DNA of 64,000 nt from Bacteroides sp. 51 (GCF_010500965.1 NZ_QVMI01000032.1:28764-92763); one strand, 5' to 3'. Shown: positions 15,976 through 25,085, counted from the first letter of the stretch. Notes: generated by a model from the letters alone, not told the origin. Numbers and translations are program-made.

Positions 15976-18432
15976 ATGAAAAGGACAAATATTCATAGAG
16001 CTTTAGCAGTGTTTGTATTAGGTCTGGTGGCTACGGCACAGGTTTACGCTCAGTATATGCCTGTGGTTTTCGACAAAAAGTATGGAGATAACAATAAGAT
16101 AGAACATGTATGTCCATTAGTCGGCGATGAAGTAGCTATGGTAGGTAAGGAAGGCCAGAAGTTTAACCTCACCTGGGTTGACCGTGAAGGTGAAGTGGTT
16201 TTCTCTATGCCTTTAACAGGATTCGCTTCGGTGAATCAGTTGACCGAATTGGATGATAATCGCTTGTTGATCGTAGGCCAGTCGGCTGTAGTAAATAAAG
16301 TAAAGGACAAAAAAGATATAACACTCTGCGGCCGGGTTGTTATCATGAACCGTTCAGGTAATACTGTTACGAATGTGTATGCAGGTTCGCAGGGTAGTGA
16401 AATTATGAAAGGCGCTTTGTTAAGAAGTGGCGCGCTGTTAGTATCCGGTTCCGAACCTAAAGCATCGGGCAGACAAGGCTTTATTATGAAAGTTGATAAA
16501 GACGGTAAAGTACTATATCAATATAGAAATGTGGAGAGTGGATACTGTGCTCATTTTGAGGTGCTTGGTAATACTACCGAGTATGTATGTGCTGTATTCT
16601 CTTCGTCAAAAGATAAGGAAAAATCGGCTATCGTCCGTTTAGATGATAGAGGAAAACCTTACTATATCACTCCGCTTCCCGCTGTTCGTTTTGAGGCTAC
16701 CGCATTGAGCGCTAATATCAACGATGGTTCTGTTGTGTTGACGGGTAACTCACCTATTGATGGTGGCGTAGTTTATAAAATACGTCCCGAAGGTGATGTC
16801 GTTTTCGGTAAAACACTAATCCCTGCTACTGAGAATGCCAAACTTAACCATTTAAATGTGGCCCGTAACGGTAATATCCTTCTGGGTGGAACGGGTAACA
16901 AAGGATATTATGCACTGTTGCGTACAGACGGTACCGCCTTATATTCGGGTGTTGGTGCCGGTGTGGTATCAGGCGTAGGCATGAATGCCAGTACAGGAGA
17001 GTCTGTTGTGACTACTTACGACCTAAACGCCCGTCGCGGTTCGTTCGTTCGTATCTCCTCTACCGGGAAAGCTGAATTTACCCGCACCATAGAAGGAAAC
17101 TTCGATAATGTTAAGGTATCCAACAATGGTGAGATCTTGCTTCTTTCTTCTGCCGAAGGGCGTGTAAGCATGTACTCGGCTACCGGAAATAAAGAATTCG
17201 ATAGATTCATTACAGATAATAAACCAACTATGTATCGTGAGGCGCTGTCGGCTGCATCGGGCGAAGTACTCTTCCTTGGTGCAGGCAGCCGTCTCGTTAA
17301 GTTAGGCCACGGTCTTTATGTATCAGATGTAAAAATAACCAAACCTGTTAATGGAATAGCTACGGCAATATTTACTGTAACCCTGACTGGTTACGCCACG
17401 ACAAAAGAAGGAGCGCCGATTCCTGTAAGTGTAGATTATAAGACAAGAGAAGTATCCGCCACAACAACAAACAATTTCACTCCGGTACAAGGTAAGTTAT
17501 CGTTTACACCATCTCGTGGAACAGCAGATCGTTATTTAATTAAACAAGATATTGAAGTGGCAGTTAAGGCCAACAACCTGGTCGAAGGAATTAAAGAATT
17601 TGATCTGGCTCTTTCGGGTGTTCAACAAAGCTATCTGGTTAAGCCTGTGGGCAAAGCCATTATCGAAGATCACCAGGCTATCGTAAAACTGGTACGTACC
17701 GAAAGCGGTATTGAAGGTTCGAAAGACATATTGTATGAATTGGGACTATTCAAAACAGACGGTACTCCTCTGACCAACTCTACAGGTGCTAATATCATTG
17801 TTGACGGTACTTATGGTGAGGGTACGGCCGATGCGCTTGACTTCGACATGGGGCTGACTCCCCGTGCCATCTTTACCAACAGTCAGCAGAGGGCTACCTT
17901 TAGCGCGAAGACGTTGGAAGATACCCGCTATGAATTGCCCAAAACTGTTGTAATCAATTTCAATAAGATACACAACCTTAGCGGTTCTAATCTTGCATTC
18001 GATGGAGATTTGTTAAGTTGTAGTGGCATCGTTGTGGATCAGCCTGCTAAGGTTGCTATAACTTCGTTGGGCGATCATCGTATTAATAACAGTGCGGTAT
18101 CCGGATTCTTCACCGTTTCGTTGCTTCGTGCGTCGGATGGTGCATTGCAAACCAACGTAACAGGAAATGATATTGTTGTGAATTGTGCCGTAATGCCCGA
18201 TGCAAGCGCTAAAGAAGGTAAGGACTTTGTCTTTACTAACATCCACGACTTGCGTATCAGTGGTGACGGAAACCACAGTTCGGCCAATATAAATGGTGTG
18301 GTACTATATAGTACGGACGCAGTAGAAAAACTGGTTAAGTTGCAGGTGAAATCGGTTAATCACCCTGCTAAGGCGCAACCAATTACTGTTTCGGAAACAG
18401 AACGCGTTGCTGAATTTACTATACGGAAATAA
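15976..18432 (+). CDS. Large secreted protein with propeller-like and three Calx-beta-like domains
   Basis: 818 aa, signal peptide ending at VYAQ. Residues about 25-450 contain repeated strand-turn units with Gly-rich ends (NDGSVVLTGNSPIDGGVVYK, NGNILLGGTGNKGYYALLR, NGEILLLSSAEGRVSMYS), suggestive of a beta-propeller. Residues about 450-818 look like three consecutive Ig/Calx-beta-type modules, each beginning with a VKI/VKL/VAI strand and ending with a VVDQPA/IIEDHQ-type linker. No enzyme motif, no T9SS C-terminal domain and no lipobox were seen. Position inside the fimbrial operon suggests a surface-exposed accessory or adhesin component. I do not recognise a named family. Confidence 0.7.
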   Translation: MKRTNIHRALAVFVLGLVATAQVYAQYMPVVFDKKYGDNNKIEHVCPLVGDEVAMVGKEGQKFNLTWVDREGEVVFSMPLTGFASVNQLTELDDNRLLIVGQSAVVNKVKDKKDITLCGRVVIMNRSGNTVTNVYAGSQGSEIMKGALLRSGALLVSGSEPKASGRQGFIMKVDKDGKVLYQYRNVESGYCAHFEVLGNTTEYVCAVFSSSKDKEKSAIVRLDDRGKPYYITPLPAVRFEATALSANINDGSVVLTGNSPIDGGVVYKIRPEGDVVFGKTLIPATENAKLNHLNVARNGNILLGGTGNKGYYALLRTDGTALYSGVGAGVVSGVGMNASTGESVVTTYDLNARRGSFVRISSTGKAEFTRTIEGNFDNVKVSNNGEILLLSSAEGRVSMYSATGNKEFDRFITDNKPTMYREALSAASGEVLFLGAGSRLVKLGHGLYVSDVKITKPVNGIATAIFTVTLTGYATTKEGAPIPVSVDYKTREVSATTTNNFTPVQGKLSFTPSRGTADRYLIKQDIEVAVKANNLVEGIKEFDLALSGVQQSYLVKPVGKAIIEDHQAIVKLVRTESGIEGSKDILYELGLFKTDGTPLTNSTGANIIVDGTYGEGTADALDFDMGLTPRAIFTNSQQRATFSAKTLEDTRYELPKTVVINFNKIHNLSGSNLAFDGDLLSCSGIVVDQPAKVAITSLGDHRINNSAVSGFFTVSLLRASDGALQTNVTGNDIVVNCAVMPDASAKEGKDFVFTNIHDLRISGDGNHSSANINGVVLYSTDAVEKLVKLQVKSVNHPAKAQPITVSETERVAEFTIRK

Positions 18433-18448
18433 TGAGACCGGGTCTTCT

Positions 18449-18481
18449 TCCGGCGTTGTCACACTAGGGTGGTGCGCCGGA
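18449..18481 (+). terminator. Intra-operon hairpin
   Basis: TCCGGCG (18449-18455) pairs with CGCCGGA (18475-18481), loop 19 nt, 16 bp after the 818-aa gene. No T run. A closely related GCGCCGGAG stem ends the operon at 23706, so both may be mRNA 3'-end or processing structures. Confidence 0.4.
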
Positions 18482-18495
18482 GGTAGATCAAATTA

Positions 18496-18675
18496 ATGGG
18501 GATAATCGCTGACAATTGTTTGATTATGGCATATTCATCACGTCATTGGCAATCTTCCCGGGTGAAAACAGTGGAAGAGTTGGAATGGGAACGCAAAGAA
18601 AGTAGGAAACGTCGTTTACGTCGTTTTGGATTAGTCTTTCTATATACTCTGCTCATTGTCTCTTTTTTCGTGTGA
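18496..18675 (+). CDS. Small predicted membrane protein, 59 aa
   Basis: An open frame of 59 codons (or 49 from the internal ATG at 18526, MAYSSRHWQSSRVK). It has a charged N-terminal half (VEELEWERKESRKRRLRRF) and one C-terminal hydrophobic segment (GLVFLYTLLIVSFFV). The orientation suggests a tail-anchored inner membrane peptide with a basic cytosolic face. It fills the otherwise empty gap between the 818-aa gene and the 131-aa gene of the fimbrial operon. No family recognised. Confidence 0.5.
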   Translation: MGIIADNCLIMAYSSRHWQSSRVKTVEELEWERKESRKRRLRRFGLVFLYTLLIVSFFV

Positions 18676-18717
18676 TCGGGATAGTGTGATAAGAACCCAA
18701 ATAGAAAGATAAAAGAA

Positions 18718-19113
18718 ATGAGTGTATCAAAGCTGGCTGATATTCCGGTGATTGAGAGCGTCTATGATCCTCTGAGTCAAAAACGTGATGGAACGATTAC
18801 ACCTTGTGCGCCGGTATTGATTTTCGGACACAACCTGTTGTGCTGGCCCAAAGATCAGGTAGAGTTTTTCTTATGCCCGGCAGAAAAGCCGGAGAGTATG
18901 ATTCCCGTACTTGAGGTATATAAACATACGGAGAAACAAATACTGATCACACTGCCCGATGTAGAGCGGGGGCATTACTGCCTGGCGTTACAGTTAAAGG
19001 AAGAATCCGACGAAGAGCAAGTGTACCGTTTCCCTGTACTATGGCAAGTGAAAGCAATGACTCTGATGGATATATATTGTGAGAGGCGCAACATACCCTC
19101 TCCGAGATCATAA
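18718..19113 (+). CDS. 131-aa cytosolic protein, possible IPT/TIG-like (DUF4469-type) domain
   Basis: No signal peptide, lipobox or membrane segment, which is unusual in an operon of exported proteins. The pattern DGTITPCAPVLIFGHNLLCW, VEFFLCPAEKP, ILITLPDVERGHYCLALQL resembles the Ig-like module that in Bacteroidales is annotated DUF4469, usually attached to HU-like DNA-binding proteins. That match is by eye and uncertain. It could be a regulatory or chaperone-like factor of the operon. Four Cys residues are scattered without a metal-site pattern. Confidence 0.6.
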   Translation: MSVSKLADIPVIESVYDPLSQKRDGTITPCAPVLIFGHNLLCWPKDQVEFFLCPAEKPESMIPVLEVYKHTEKQILITLPDVERGHYCLALQLKEESDEEQVYRFPVLWQVKAMTLMDIYCERRNIPSPRS

Positions 19114-19155
19114 ACCTATACTTATAACTAGATTGTTACACAAAAAAATAAACTT

Positions 19156-20211
19156 ATGTTTAGAGGCATATACATAAAATTGATTAGTCCGGTTGTGTTT
19201 GTGGCATGTTGTATGTCGCTACTATCGTCATGCAGTGATAATGCCGACGGACCCGCAGACCCAAGGCTTGTAACCCTTAAAGTTACATTACCCCAGGATG
19301 AGGTATATGATATGAATTCTCCGGCTTCAAGAACGGGCAGCCCTGTTGGTGGTATAGGCGATGAGTCTAAAATAGAATCGGTGAAGTTCTTTATTTATAA
19401 TGCAGACAACTCGGATCAGTTCGAAGTATATGCTACAAGCGAAAACAATTCGATGTGGGATGATGCCACTAAAACACTTCGTATCACAGTAGCTCAAGGG
19501 AATAAAAAGATTTATTGTATAGCCAACTGGGCAGACGACGCTGCCAAGGGAATGGCTGCCATCGCCGGTAATATGACGATTGCAAGTCTGACAAGTAAAA
19601 CGCGTACGCATACGAATCTCGTTTTAAGTAATCCTCCGGTAATGGCGGGGTCGCTTTCTGTTAATATATTGGGTAGTGAAACAACTCCCTTCGTCATTCC
19701 GTTAAGGCGCCAGATTGCGCGGGTGGAACTGGCATTCAAACTGTCTGATGTATTGAGCATTGATAATACGGCAGATATTAAGATTACGGGGGTTAAGTTC
19801 CTGAAACTGCCTTCGGCTTCGTATGTTTTTCCTCAGTCGTCCATAGCTTGCCCTAGTGGAACAACGCTTTGGCCTCAAACTACTTTTACAGGTACAACAT
19901 CGGCTAAATTAACCGGAACTAAGGTTGATTATGCTACGAAGTATTACATTCCGGAGAATGCTCCGGCTGCGGCAAACGCTACGACTATGGTTATAGGTGC
20001 TACCTACAATGGAGTTCCGACGTATTATAGTATTGCGATAAATCCGCGTTATAGTACGAATTATCCGCATACGCCGGATTATGTCATTGAGCGTAACCAC
20101 ACCTATCAGTATACCATTACGATAGAGGGCCGGGGTGCTGATACTGCGCCGGCAACGCGTAGTGATGTATCGGATAGTACAAACATTACATACAAACTAG
20201 AGATTAAGTAA
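19156..20211 (+). CDS. Second fimbrillin-like lipoprotein
   Basis: 351 aa. Lipoprotein signal MFRGIYIKLISPVVFVACCM ending at LSSC (Cys26). It has fimbrillin hallmarks: VTLKVTLPQDE first strand, ASRTGSP Arg-containing linker that could be a maturation site, ESVKFFIYNADNSDQFEVY, IPLRRQIARVELAFKLSD, and a C-terminal strand with IERNHTYQYTITIEGRG. It differs strongly from the first fimbrillin (11188-12420), so it is more likely a minor or shaft-tip adaptor subunit. It lies 10 bp before the large tip-like gene, suggesting that the two work as a pair. Confidence 0.8.
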   Translation: MFRGIYIKLISPVVFVACCMSLLSSCSDNADGPADPRLVTLKVTLPQDEVYDMNSPASRTGSPVGGIGDESKIESVKFFIYNADNSDQFEVYATSENNSMWDDATKTLRITVAQGNKKIYCIANWADDAAKGMAAIAGNMTIASLTSKTRTHTNLVLSNPPVMAGSLSVNILGSETTPFVIPLRRQIARVELAFKLSDVLSIDNTADIKITGVKFLKLPSASYVFPQSSIACPSGTTLWPQTTFTGTTSAKLTGTKVDYATKYYIPENAPAAANATTMVIGATYNGVPTYYSIAINPRYSTNYPHTPDYVIERNHTYQYTITIEGRGADTAPATRSDVSDSTNITYKLEIK

Positions 20212-20221
20212 AAACTACGAT

Positions 20222-23200
20222 ATGAGACAATATGTAACAGGAAAAACCGGTTTGGCCAGGTTGTTGACTGTAGCGTTGACTACATCCTTACTTACCGTAT
20301 TATCGTGTTCGGATGAATTCGAAAAGACTGATGATACGCACAACCTGTCTATGGCCTTCTCGACGCGTGCGGGCGAAACGGCAGCCGAGCAGATACCGAC
20401 AATGCGATTGTTCACTTTTCATGATGATTTCGGCGGAACTGACGATAAGAAGTTCTATAAAGAGATTCTGAATATGAAGCGTACAACGGATAAGATTACT
20501 GCTCAGGTAGAGGCTGGTCATAAATGGAATATGGCTTTGGTGTCTACACCAAACGGTGGAACTATCATTGCACCTGAAGTAGGTAAGCATATATCCGAAA
20601 TGCCGTTGTATAAATATGAACCAACCTATCCGGTGGGCGGCAAGAGTTCGGATGCGCATGAAATGTATCTGGATAATCAATTAACTCCGACTATATCGGC
20701 AAACGCATTGGTCACTATGCCGGCTCAACTTAACCGTACGGTGGCAAAAGTGAATTTGATTATCAAGCAAACAACGCCCAACTTCAAGCTGTCGTCGGCT
20801 AAGCATAAGATAAAGCTGCATTACGTTCCGTCGACCATCAGTTATACCGGCGATTTGTTGCCAAGTGCAGCTAATCCCGATACACTGTCCAAAGGCTTGG
20901 AAGCACCTGTTACATTGGAGGTTGCCAATAGTACGTCTTATAAAGGAACGGAAGTGATTTCGTTTATCATACCTGCTCACCGGGGAGATGCTTATACATC
21001 GGCTACTCCGACTGACCTTGTGGGGGTGAAGATGGGGGTTGAAGTGATCCTTGAACGTACCGGAGGCACAATGTTCGATAAACAAGAAGAGATCTCGATT
21101 GTAGCTCAGTGTAATAAAGTACTGGAAGTTGAGATTACTGTGAATGATGGTTTGGAGTTCAAAACAAGCGTTCTGAACTGGGAAGGTGTAGGCATGGAGT
21201 CGACCGTTGGTGCAGGATATCAAAACTGGCTATATGTGAAGAAGGATGCTACAGGTAATGGCTTGTCGTGGAGTGATCCGCTTCCTAATATTAATGCAGC
21301 GATAACGAAAGCCGGATTGTTGAAAACTGCCGGCAAAACGGTGAATGGTATCCTTGTGGCTGGTGGATCGAGCTTGGTGTACAGTGAAAGTCTGGACATA
21401 CCTGCCAATATAAAGATATATGGTGGATGGAAAGGCGAAAAAGGAACAGAACTTGCTGCTAGCGATGCAGTTAGTGCAGTTTATGCATCAGCAGGCCGGG
21501 ATTTGTCGACCTATAAAACACGTCTTACTGTTGGTACGGGAAATGTCAAATTAACTAAAGAGAATACCGTCCTTGATGGATTTATAGTAAGTGGTACCGG
21601 AAGTGCAAGCGATGCCCTGGTTGCTGTTTCACACTCTACTGCATGGCTTAATGCGGTTGAAATTGATCAGCAGACATCGTTGGCTGCAACTTATGCATTG
21701 TCCGTATCTAATGGAGTTGCTACCAATGTATTGGCTAGTCGTAATAATAAAGGTGTTGCGGTTACTGCTACAGGGAAACTGGTCAATGCAACTATTGCTA
21801 ATAATACGGCTACAGCTTCTTCTGTATTCTCTGGAACGTTACTTAATAGTATTTACTGGGGTAATGCCGGTAGTGTTTCCACGGCGGGAACGGTTAATTA
21901 CTGTGCTTTCCAGGGAGCTACTGCTCCTACCGGAACAAACTATCCGTTGAATGCCACAAATAATGCGTGGTTTACAAACGCTACTATTTCTGTTCCGGGA
22001 CCGCATTTTAATCAAACGACAAATGCTGCTGTGCCTTATTATTCTGTGAATACGTCGACTCCGAATCGTGCTCCCCAGCTGGCTCGTGGTGATCAGGCGT
22101 CTTTTGATAATGTTACGCCAGCTATGCTTGCTGTCAATAAACAGGATATCTATGGAAATCCACGTCACCATAACGGTACTGATATTGGGTGTTATGAAAG
22201 TACAGGTACACAAAAGGGATTTGAGTTCCGTTGGAATATGACAGATATTTATATTTCTCCAAAAGTATTGATTGAAAGTGACCACTTGGCTCTGCTGTTC
22301 GATAACTCGGAAGGTGCGTATGTACAGTGGGAAGCTACTGATTTCGTAATAATCAGCAGTCGTTATTCTGTTGTGGCAGGTACCACTTCCGGTAGTGGAA
22401 ATACAGTGAATCTGGGTTCTTTCAAATTGAAGTCAAGTGCTACGAAAAACTCGGGTAATGGAGATTTAAACTGTGGCTCGTTAGTCTTTAAATGCAAGAA
22501 TATAGATAAGTCATATTTCCCTGATGTGCCGATGACGGTTTATCAATCTCCGGCTGAACCCGCGGTTTGGAATGAAGGATATGCAGGATCATTCCATAGG
22601 TGGAACGAAACTGAGCCAAGATACATCTTTGGTGAGCATCTTGCCGGTGAAGAGTGGACTGCTCGTATTATTAGTGGTCATGACTGGATTAAGATTGATG
22701 GAAAACCACGGCCTGCCAATCCGAATAGTGATACGGAAGTTGAAGAAACTTTTGGAGGTGTGGTAACGGGCACCGGTAATGTTATCTTCCGGATTGGAAT
22801 GAAGAGCACCTTAGCCAGTGCTTCCAGCCAGCCTCGATATGGGCTGATCTCTATAACTAAGCGTATTAAGGACTATAATAATAATACCTGGACTGCCAAC
22901 AGGGGTTCTGCTTTGTTCTTCGTTCGTCAGGGTGAGGCTGCCGACTATTTGTATGGACCTGATGATGATAGGGCACTGGGTACCCGTACCGGTGCGGTTA
23001 AATTCTCGCCATACAATTTGACGGAGCCTAATGGTGGCTTTAATACCGCTGGAATATCTTTGGGTAAGAATGGAGGGCGCTTTGTCGATTATCCATCGAA
23101 AACCGGTTACTTCTTTAAGTGGAACAGCTTTATTGCTTACTATCCGGATAATTCTAAAACAGGAACTTCTATGGGCACTGGTTATAAATCGGGCAATTGG

Positions 23201-23656
23201 GATGATGCCAATGAACCATGTCCTAGTGGATATTTTACACCTACCGATGAGCAGTTTGTACATAGCTATTTCCTTAACCGTTCGCCGGCAAACAGTGGTT
23301 CTGGTAGTGCTGTTGGTACAACCTTTGTGTGGGGACGCCTGGCCGATGGTTATTACGATAAATTAGCAACAATAGGTGTGCGGACGGTAGGATCAGGTCC
23401 CGACCGGGCTACCGAAGGATTGTTGATGTATAATGATTATACCAATGCATCTGTATTCTTCCCAATGGCAGGTTACCGATCGACTACGTCTTTCAGTGGC
23501 GATTATATTGAATGGACTCAAACAAGTTCGCCAAGAGCTACTAGCACTATGTGGCATACACATAGCTATGGAAGTGGAAATACCGGACATTTAGGTATGT
23601 CATGTACAGGAAGACAACGTTATGATGGATTGTCGGTACGTTGTGTGAAAAAATAG
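20222..23656 (+). CDS. Very large fimbrillin/beta-helix lipoprotein, probable fimbrial tip adhesin
   Basis: 1144 aa, lipoprotein signal ending LTVLSC (Cys29). Residues 30-330 are fimbrillin-like (TMRLFTFHDDFGG, LNRTVAKVNLIIKQT, VSFIIPAHRG-type strand). Residues about 335-665 look like a right-handed beta-helix: YVKKDATGNGLSWSDPLPNI, IKIYGGWKGEKG, VLDGFIVSGTG, ending in NPRHHNGTDIGCYES, a standard end of this module. Residues 670-930 are Ig-like repeats. The last 200 residues end in GLSVRCVKK, a tail typical of FISUMP/Mfa-tip-type domains. The modular build and last position in the operon fit a ligand-binding tip protein. The ligand is unknown. Confidence 0.75.
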   Translation: MRQYVTGKTGLARLLTVALTTSLLTVLSCSDEFEKTDDTHNLSMAFSTRAGETAAEQIPTMRLFTFHDDFGGTDDKKFYKEILNMKRTTDKITAQVEAGHKWNMALVSTPNGGTIIAPEVGKHISEMPLYKYEPTYPVGGKSSDAHEMYLDNQLTPTISANALVTMPAQLNRTVAKVNLIIKQTTPNFKLSSAKHKIKLHYVPSTISYTGDLLPSAANPDTLSKGLEAPVTLEVANSTSYKGTEVISFIIPAHRGDAYTSATPTDLVGVKMGVEVILERTGGTMFDKQEEISIVAQCNKVLEVEITVNDGLEFKTSVLNWEGVGMESTVGAGYQNWLYVKKDATGNGLSWSDPLPNINAAITKAGLLKTAGKTVNGILVAGGSSLVYSESLDIPANIKIYGGWKGEKGTELAASDAVSAVYASAGRDLSTYKTRLTVGTGNVKLTKENTVLDGFIVSGTGSASDALVAVSHSTAWLNAVEIDQQTSLAATYALSVSNGVATNVLASRNNKGVAVTATGKLVNATIANNTATASSVFSGTLLNSIYWGNAGSVSTAGTVNYCAFQGATAPTGTNYPLNATNNAWFTNATISVPGPHFNQTTNAAVPYYSVNTSTPNRAPQLARGDQASFDNVTPAMLAVNKQDIYGNPRHHNGTDIGCYESTGTQKGFEFRWNMTDIYISPKVLIESDHLALLFDNSEGAYVQWEATDFVIISSRYSVVAGTTSGSGNTVNLGSFKLKSSATKNSGNGDLNCGSLVFKCKNIDKSYFPDVPMTVYQSPAEPAVWNEGYAGSFHRWNETEPRYIFGEHLAGEEWTARIISGHDWIKIDGKPRPANPNSDTEVEETFGGVVTGTGNVIFRIGMKSTLASASSQPRYGLISITKRIKDYNNNTWTANRGSALFFVRQGEAADYLYGPDDDRALGTRTGAVKFSPYNLTEPNGGFNTAGISLGKNGGRFVDYPSKTGYFFKWNSFIAYYPDNSKTGTSMGTGYKSGNWDDANEPCPSGYFTPTDEQFVHSYFLNRSPANSGSGSAVGTTFVWGRLADGYYDKLATIGVRTVGSGPDRATEGLLMYNDYTNASVFFPMAGYRSTTSFSGDYIEWTQTSSPRATSTMWHTHSYGSGNTGHLGMSCTGRQRYDGLSVRCVKK

Positions 23657-23675
23657 TTCATTTAAAGACATTCTC

Positions 23676-23706
23676 CTCCGGCGCTTTGTCCCTCTTTGCG
23701 CCGGAG
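23676..23706 (+). terminator. Hairpin ending the fimbrial operon
   Basis: CTCCGGCGC (23676-23684) pairs perfectly with GCGCCGGAG (23698-23706), 20 bp after the last stop. A T run is absent, so it may be a Rho-type or processing end. It also borders the small-RNA-like copy that starts at 23710. Confidence 0.55.
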
Positions 23707-23709
23707 AGA

Positions 23710-23870
23710 ATTAGACTCCACTATATATGAAACTTCTGCCATCTGATAAGGCAGATGGTTGTCGTGTTAGCATATGAAACATCCATGATGTGATATCACG
23801 ATGTTTCTAAAAAAGTTGTTTTGTTGCTCCCCGGGAGGGGTCAGGCGTGGCCTGTACCGGGGATTTTTTT
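23710..23870 (+). ncRNA. Candidate small RNA, tandem copy A
   Basis: About 161 nt without an ORF, sharing four ordered blocks with copy B at 23999: ATTAGACTCCACTATAT, GGCAGATGGTTGTCGTGTTA, ACATCCATGATGTGATAT and GTTGTTTTGTTGCTCCCCGG. It folds as three hairpins: CCATCTG/CAGATGG, GAAACATC/GATGTTTC enclosing GTGATATCAC, and a terminal CCCCGG/CCGGGG stem followed by seven T, a standard intrinsic terminator. The terminator loop differs from that of copy B while the stem is kept, which argues for selection on RNA structure. I cannot assign it to a named RNA family. Confidence 0.65.
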
Positions 23871-23998
23871 CGACAACACGGTAGGGAAGTTTGCATATGA
23901 TGGGTCGGAGCCGTTAGTCATGAGAGGATATAAGTTATATAAAGATATTTATGGAAGGAACGTAAAAATGTTATTTGTTTTTTTAAGTCATCATTGAA

Positions 23999-24149
23999 AT
24001 TAGACTCCACTATATGAAACTACTGCCTGTTATGGGCAGATGGTTGTCGTGTTAGCATAGTGAACATCCATGATGTGATATTATTGATGTCTCCAAAGTT
24101 GTTTTGTTGCTCCCCGGGACACCGAGCGAGGTTCATCCCGGGGTTTTTT
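23999..24149 (+). ncRNA. Candidate small RNA, tandem copy B
   Basis: About 151 nt, 129 bp after copy A, with the same block order. The first hairpin is CTGCC/GGCAG. The central ACATCCATGATGTGATAT is kept, with a changed right arm (TATTATTGATGTC). The CCCCGGG/CCCGGGG terminator is followed by six T at 24144-24149. The 23871-23998 spacer shows no gene. Confidence 0.65.
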
Positions 24150-24204
24150 AAGAAATACATTTATATACAATATATAATAGAAAAAGGCTATTAAAATAGC
24201 TTAG

Positions 24205-24241
24205 TAAACATCCATGATGTGAATCACGATGTTTTCTAAAT
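24205..24241 (+). repeat. Partial third copy of the small-RNA central hairpin
   Basis: TAAACATCCATGATGTGAAT followed by CACGATGTTTTC repeats the central hairpin of copies A and B, but the 5' blocks and terminator are missing. It looks like a decayed copy. From 24242 to 24467 nothing was recognised. Confidence 0.5.
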
Positions 24242-24467
24242 CTAAATTCCGTTCATATGGTTTTTTCGTCCCAAAAGTATCATTAGTTACACAGAGACGT
24301 TAAGTCGCTGATTATTAAGACGGTTTTCTGTACGATTGATGTGTAGAAGTGACAAGCTAATGTCATAAGTATCATTGTGACGCACTTTCATCACTCCTGA
24401 AACCTATTCGATGAGATCTTATAAGACGGTTTATTTCGTTTAATCATCTACTTTATTGACTATAAAT

Positions 24468-24548
24468 ACACCCGGGTCTTTCACCTCAGAACACCCGGGT
24501 CTTTTAGTGTGATACACCCGGGTGTTCCGAGGTGAAAGACCCGGGTGT
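24468..24548. repeat. Four-word ACCCGGGT array with 23-bp period
   Basis: ACCCGGGT occurs at 24470, 24493, 24516 and 24539, exactly 23 bp apart. The first and third 15-nt spacers are reverse complements at 14 of 15 positions (CTTTCACCTCAGAAC versus GTTCCGAGGTGAAAG), so the array folds into one long hairpin as well as four small palindromes. It lies between the convergent tip-protein and asparaginase genes. The same word recurs at 54901. Confidence 0.9.
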
Positions 24549-24757
24549 TTTGGTGCTTATGAAACTTTATGATTGAAGTTCTTCTATAATAGGCAGTTAC
24601 GAGAAGCGTTTTATCTTGAAACCAGCGCCTATGGCATTAAAGATATTCTGAATAACAACGCGGTGCTCAGCTTTTTGGGGCAATCCGAAAGTCAGGTTGA
24701 ATTAGTATAGTTTTATTAAAGTTCTGGCGTATTACAGGATGGGAAGGTATGGATTAT

Positions 24758-24787
24758 TGTAGGGGCGGTTCGCGAACCGCCCCTACA
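24758..24787. repeat. Dispersed 30-bp palindrome (GGGCGGTTCGCGAACCGCCC core)
   Basis: Perfect palindrome TGTAGGG...CCCTACA around the core GGGCGGTTCGCGAACCGCCC. It is the most complete single copy of a family with further members at 26391, 26446, 34709, 37709, 49713 (half) and 53386. It lies in the convergent gap before asparaginase. Right flank GTTAATCATTTACA is shared with the 26470 copy. Confidence 0.9.
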
Positions 24788-24973
24788 GTTAATCATTTAC
24801 ATCAAAACCCTACAAAAAGGAATCAAACCGTATGTAGGATAATCGTTCTACTATTATTAACAACCTGTTTTTCTGTTTGACCCCTATAATACCATCCGCG
24901 AAAATATAATAGCCAAACTCAATCGGTTTATTTTCACAAACCTCACTTGTATAGTAAAGGAAGAAAAGTTCTG

Positions 24974-25085
24974 TATCTTTGGACACCCTTCGGATATATG
25001 TGTGTATATCGGAAAACGCTCGGATGGGATGTATACCTATATGCTGGTGCGAAGTGATTTAACGTTCCAGTCCCATCTTTAATTT
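24974..25085 (+). other. Possible short transcript or bidirectional terminator at the ansA 3' end
   Basis: TATCTTTG (24974-24981) is a plus-strand -7 match. About 90 bp on, GATGGGA (25023-25029) pairs with TCCCATC (25071-25077), followed by TTTAATTT. This could be a ~95-nt RNA overlapping the ansA stop, or simply the terminator region of ansA. No -33 box was seen. Confidence 0.3.

Noticed and set aside
24468-24548. CRISPR array
   Set aside because: The repeats are 8-13 bp with 10-15 nt spacers, four copies only, with mutually complementary spacers and no cas genes. These do not fit CRISPR.
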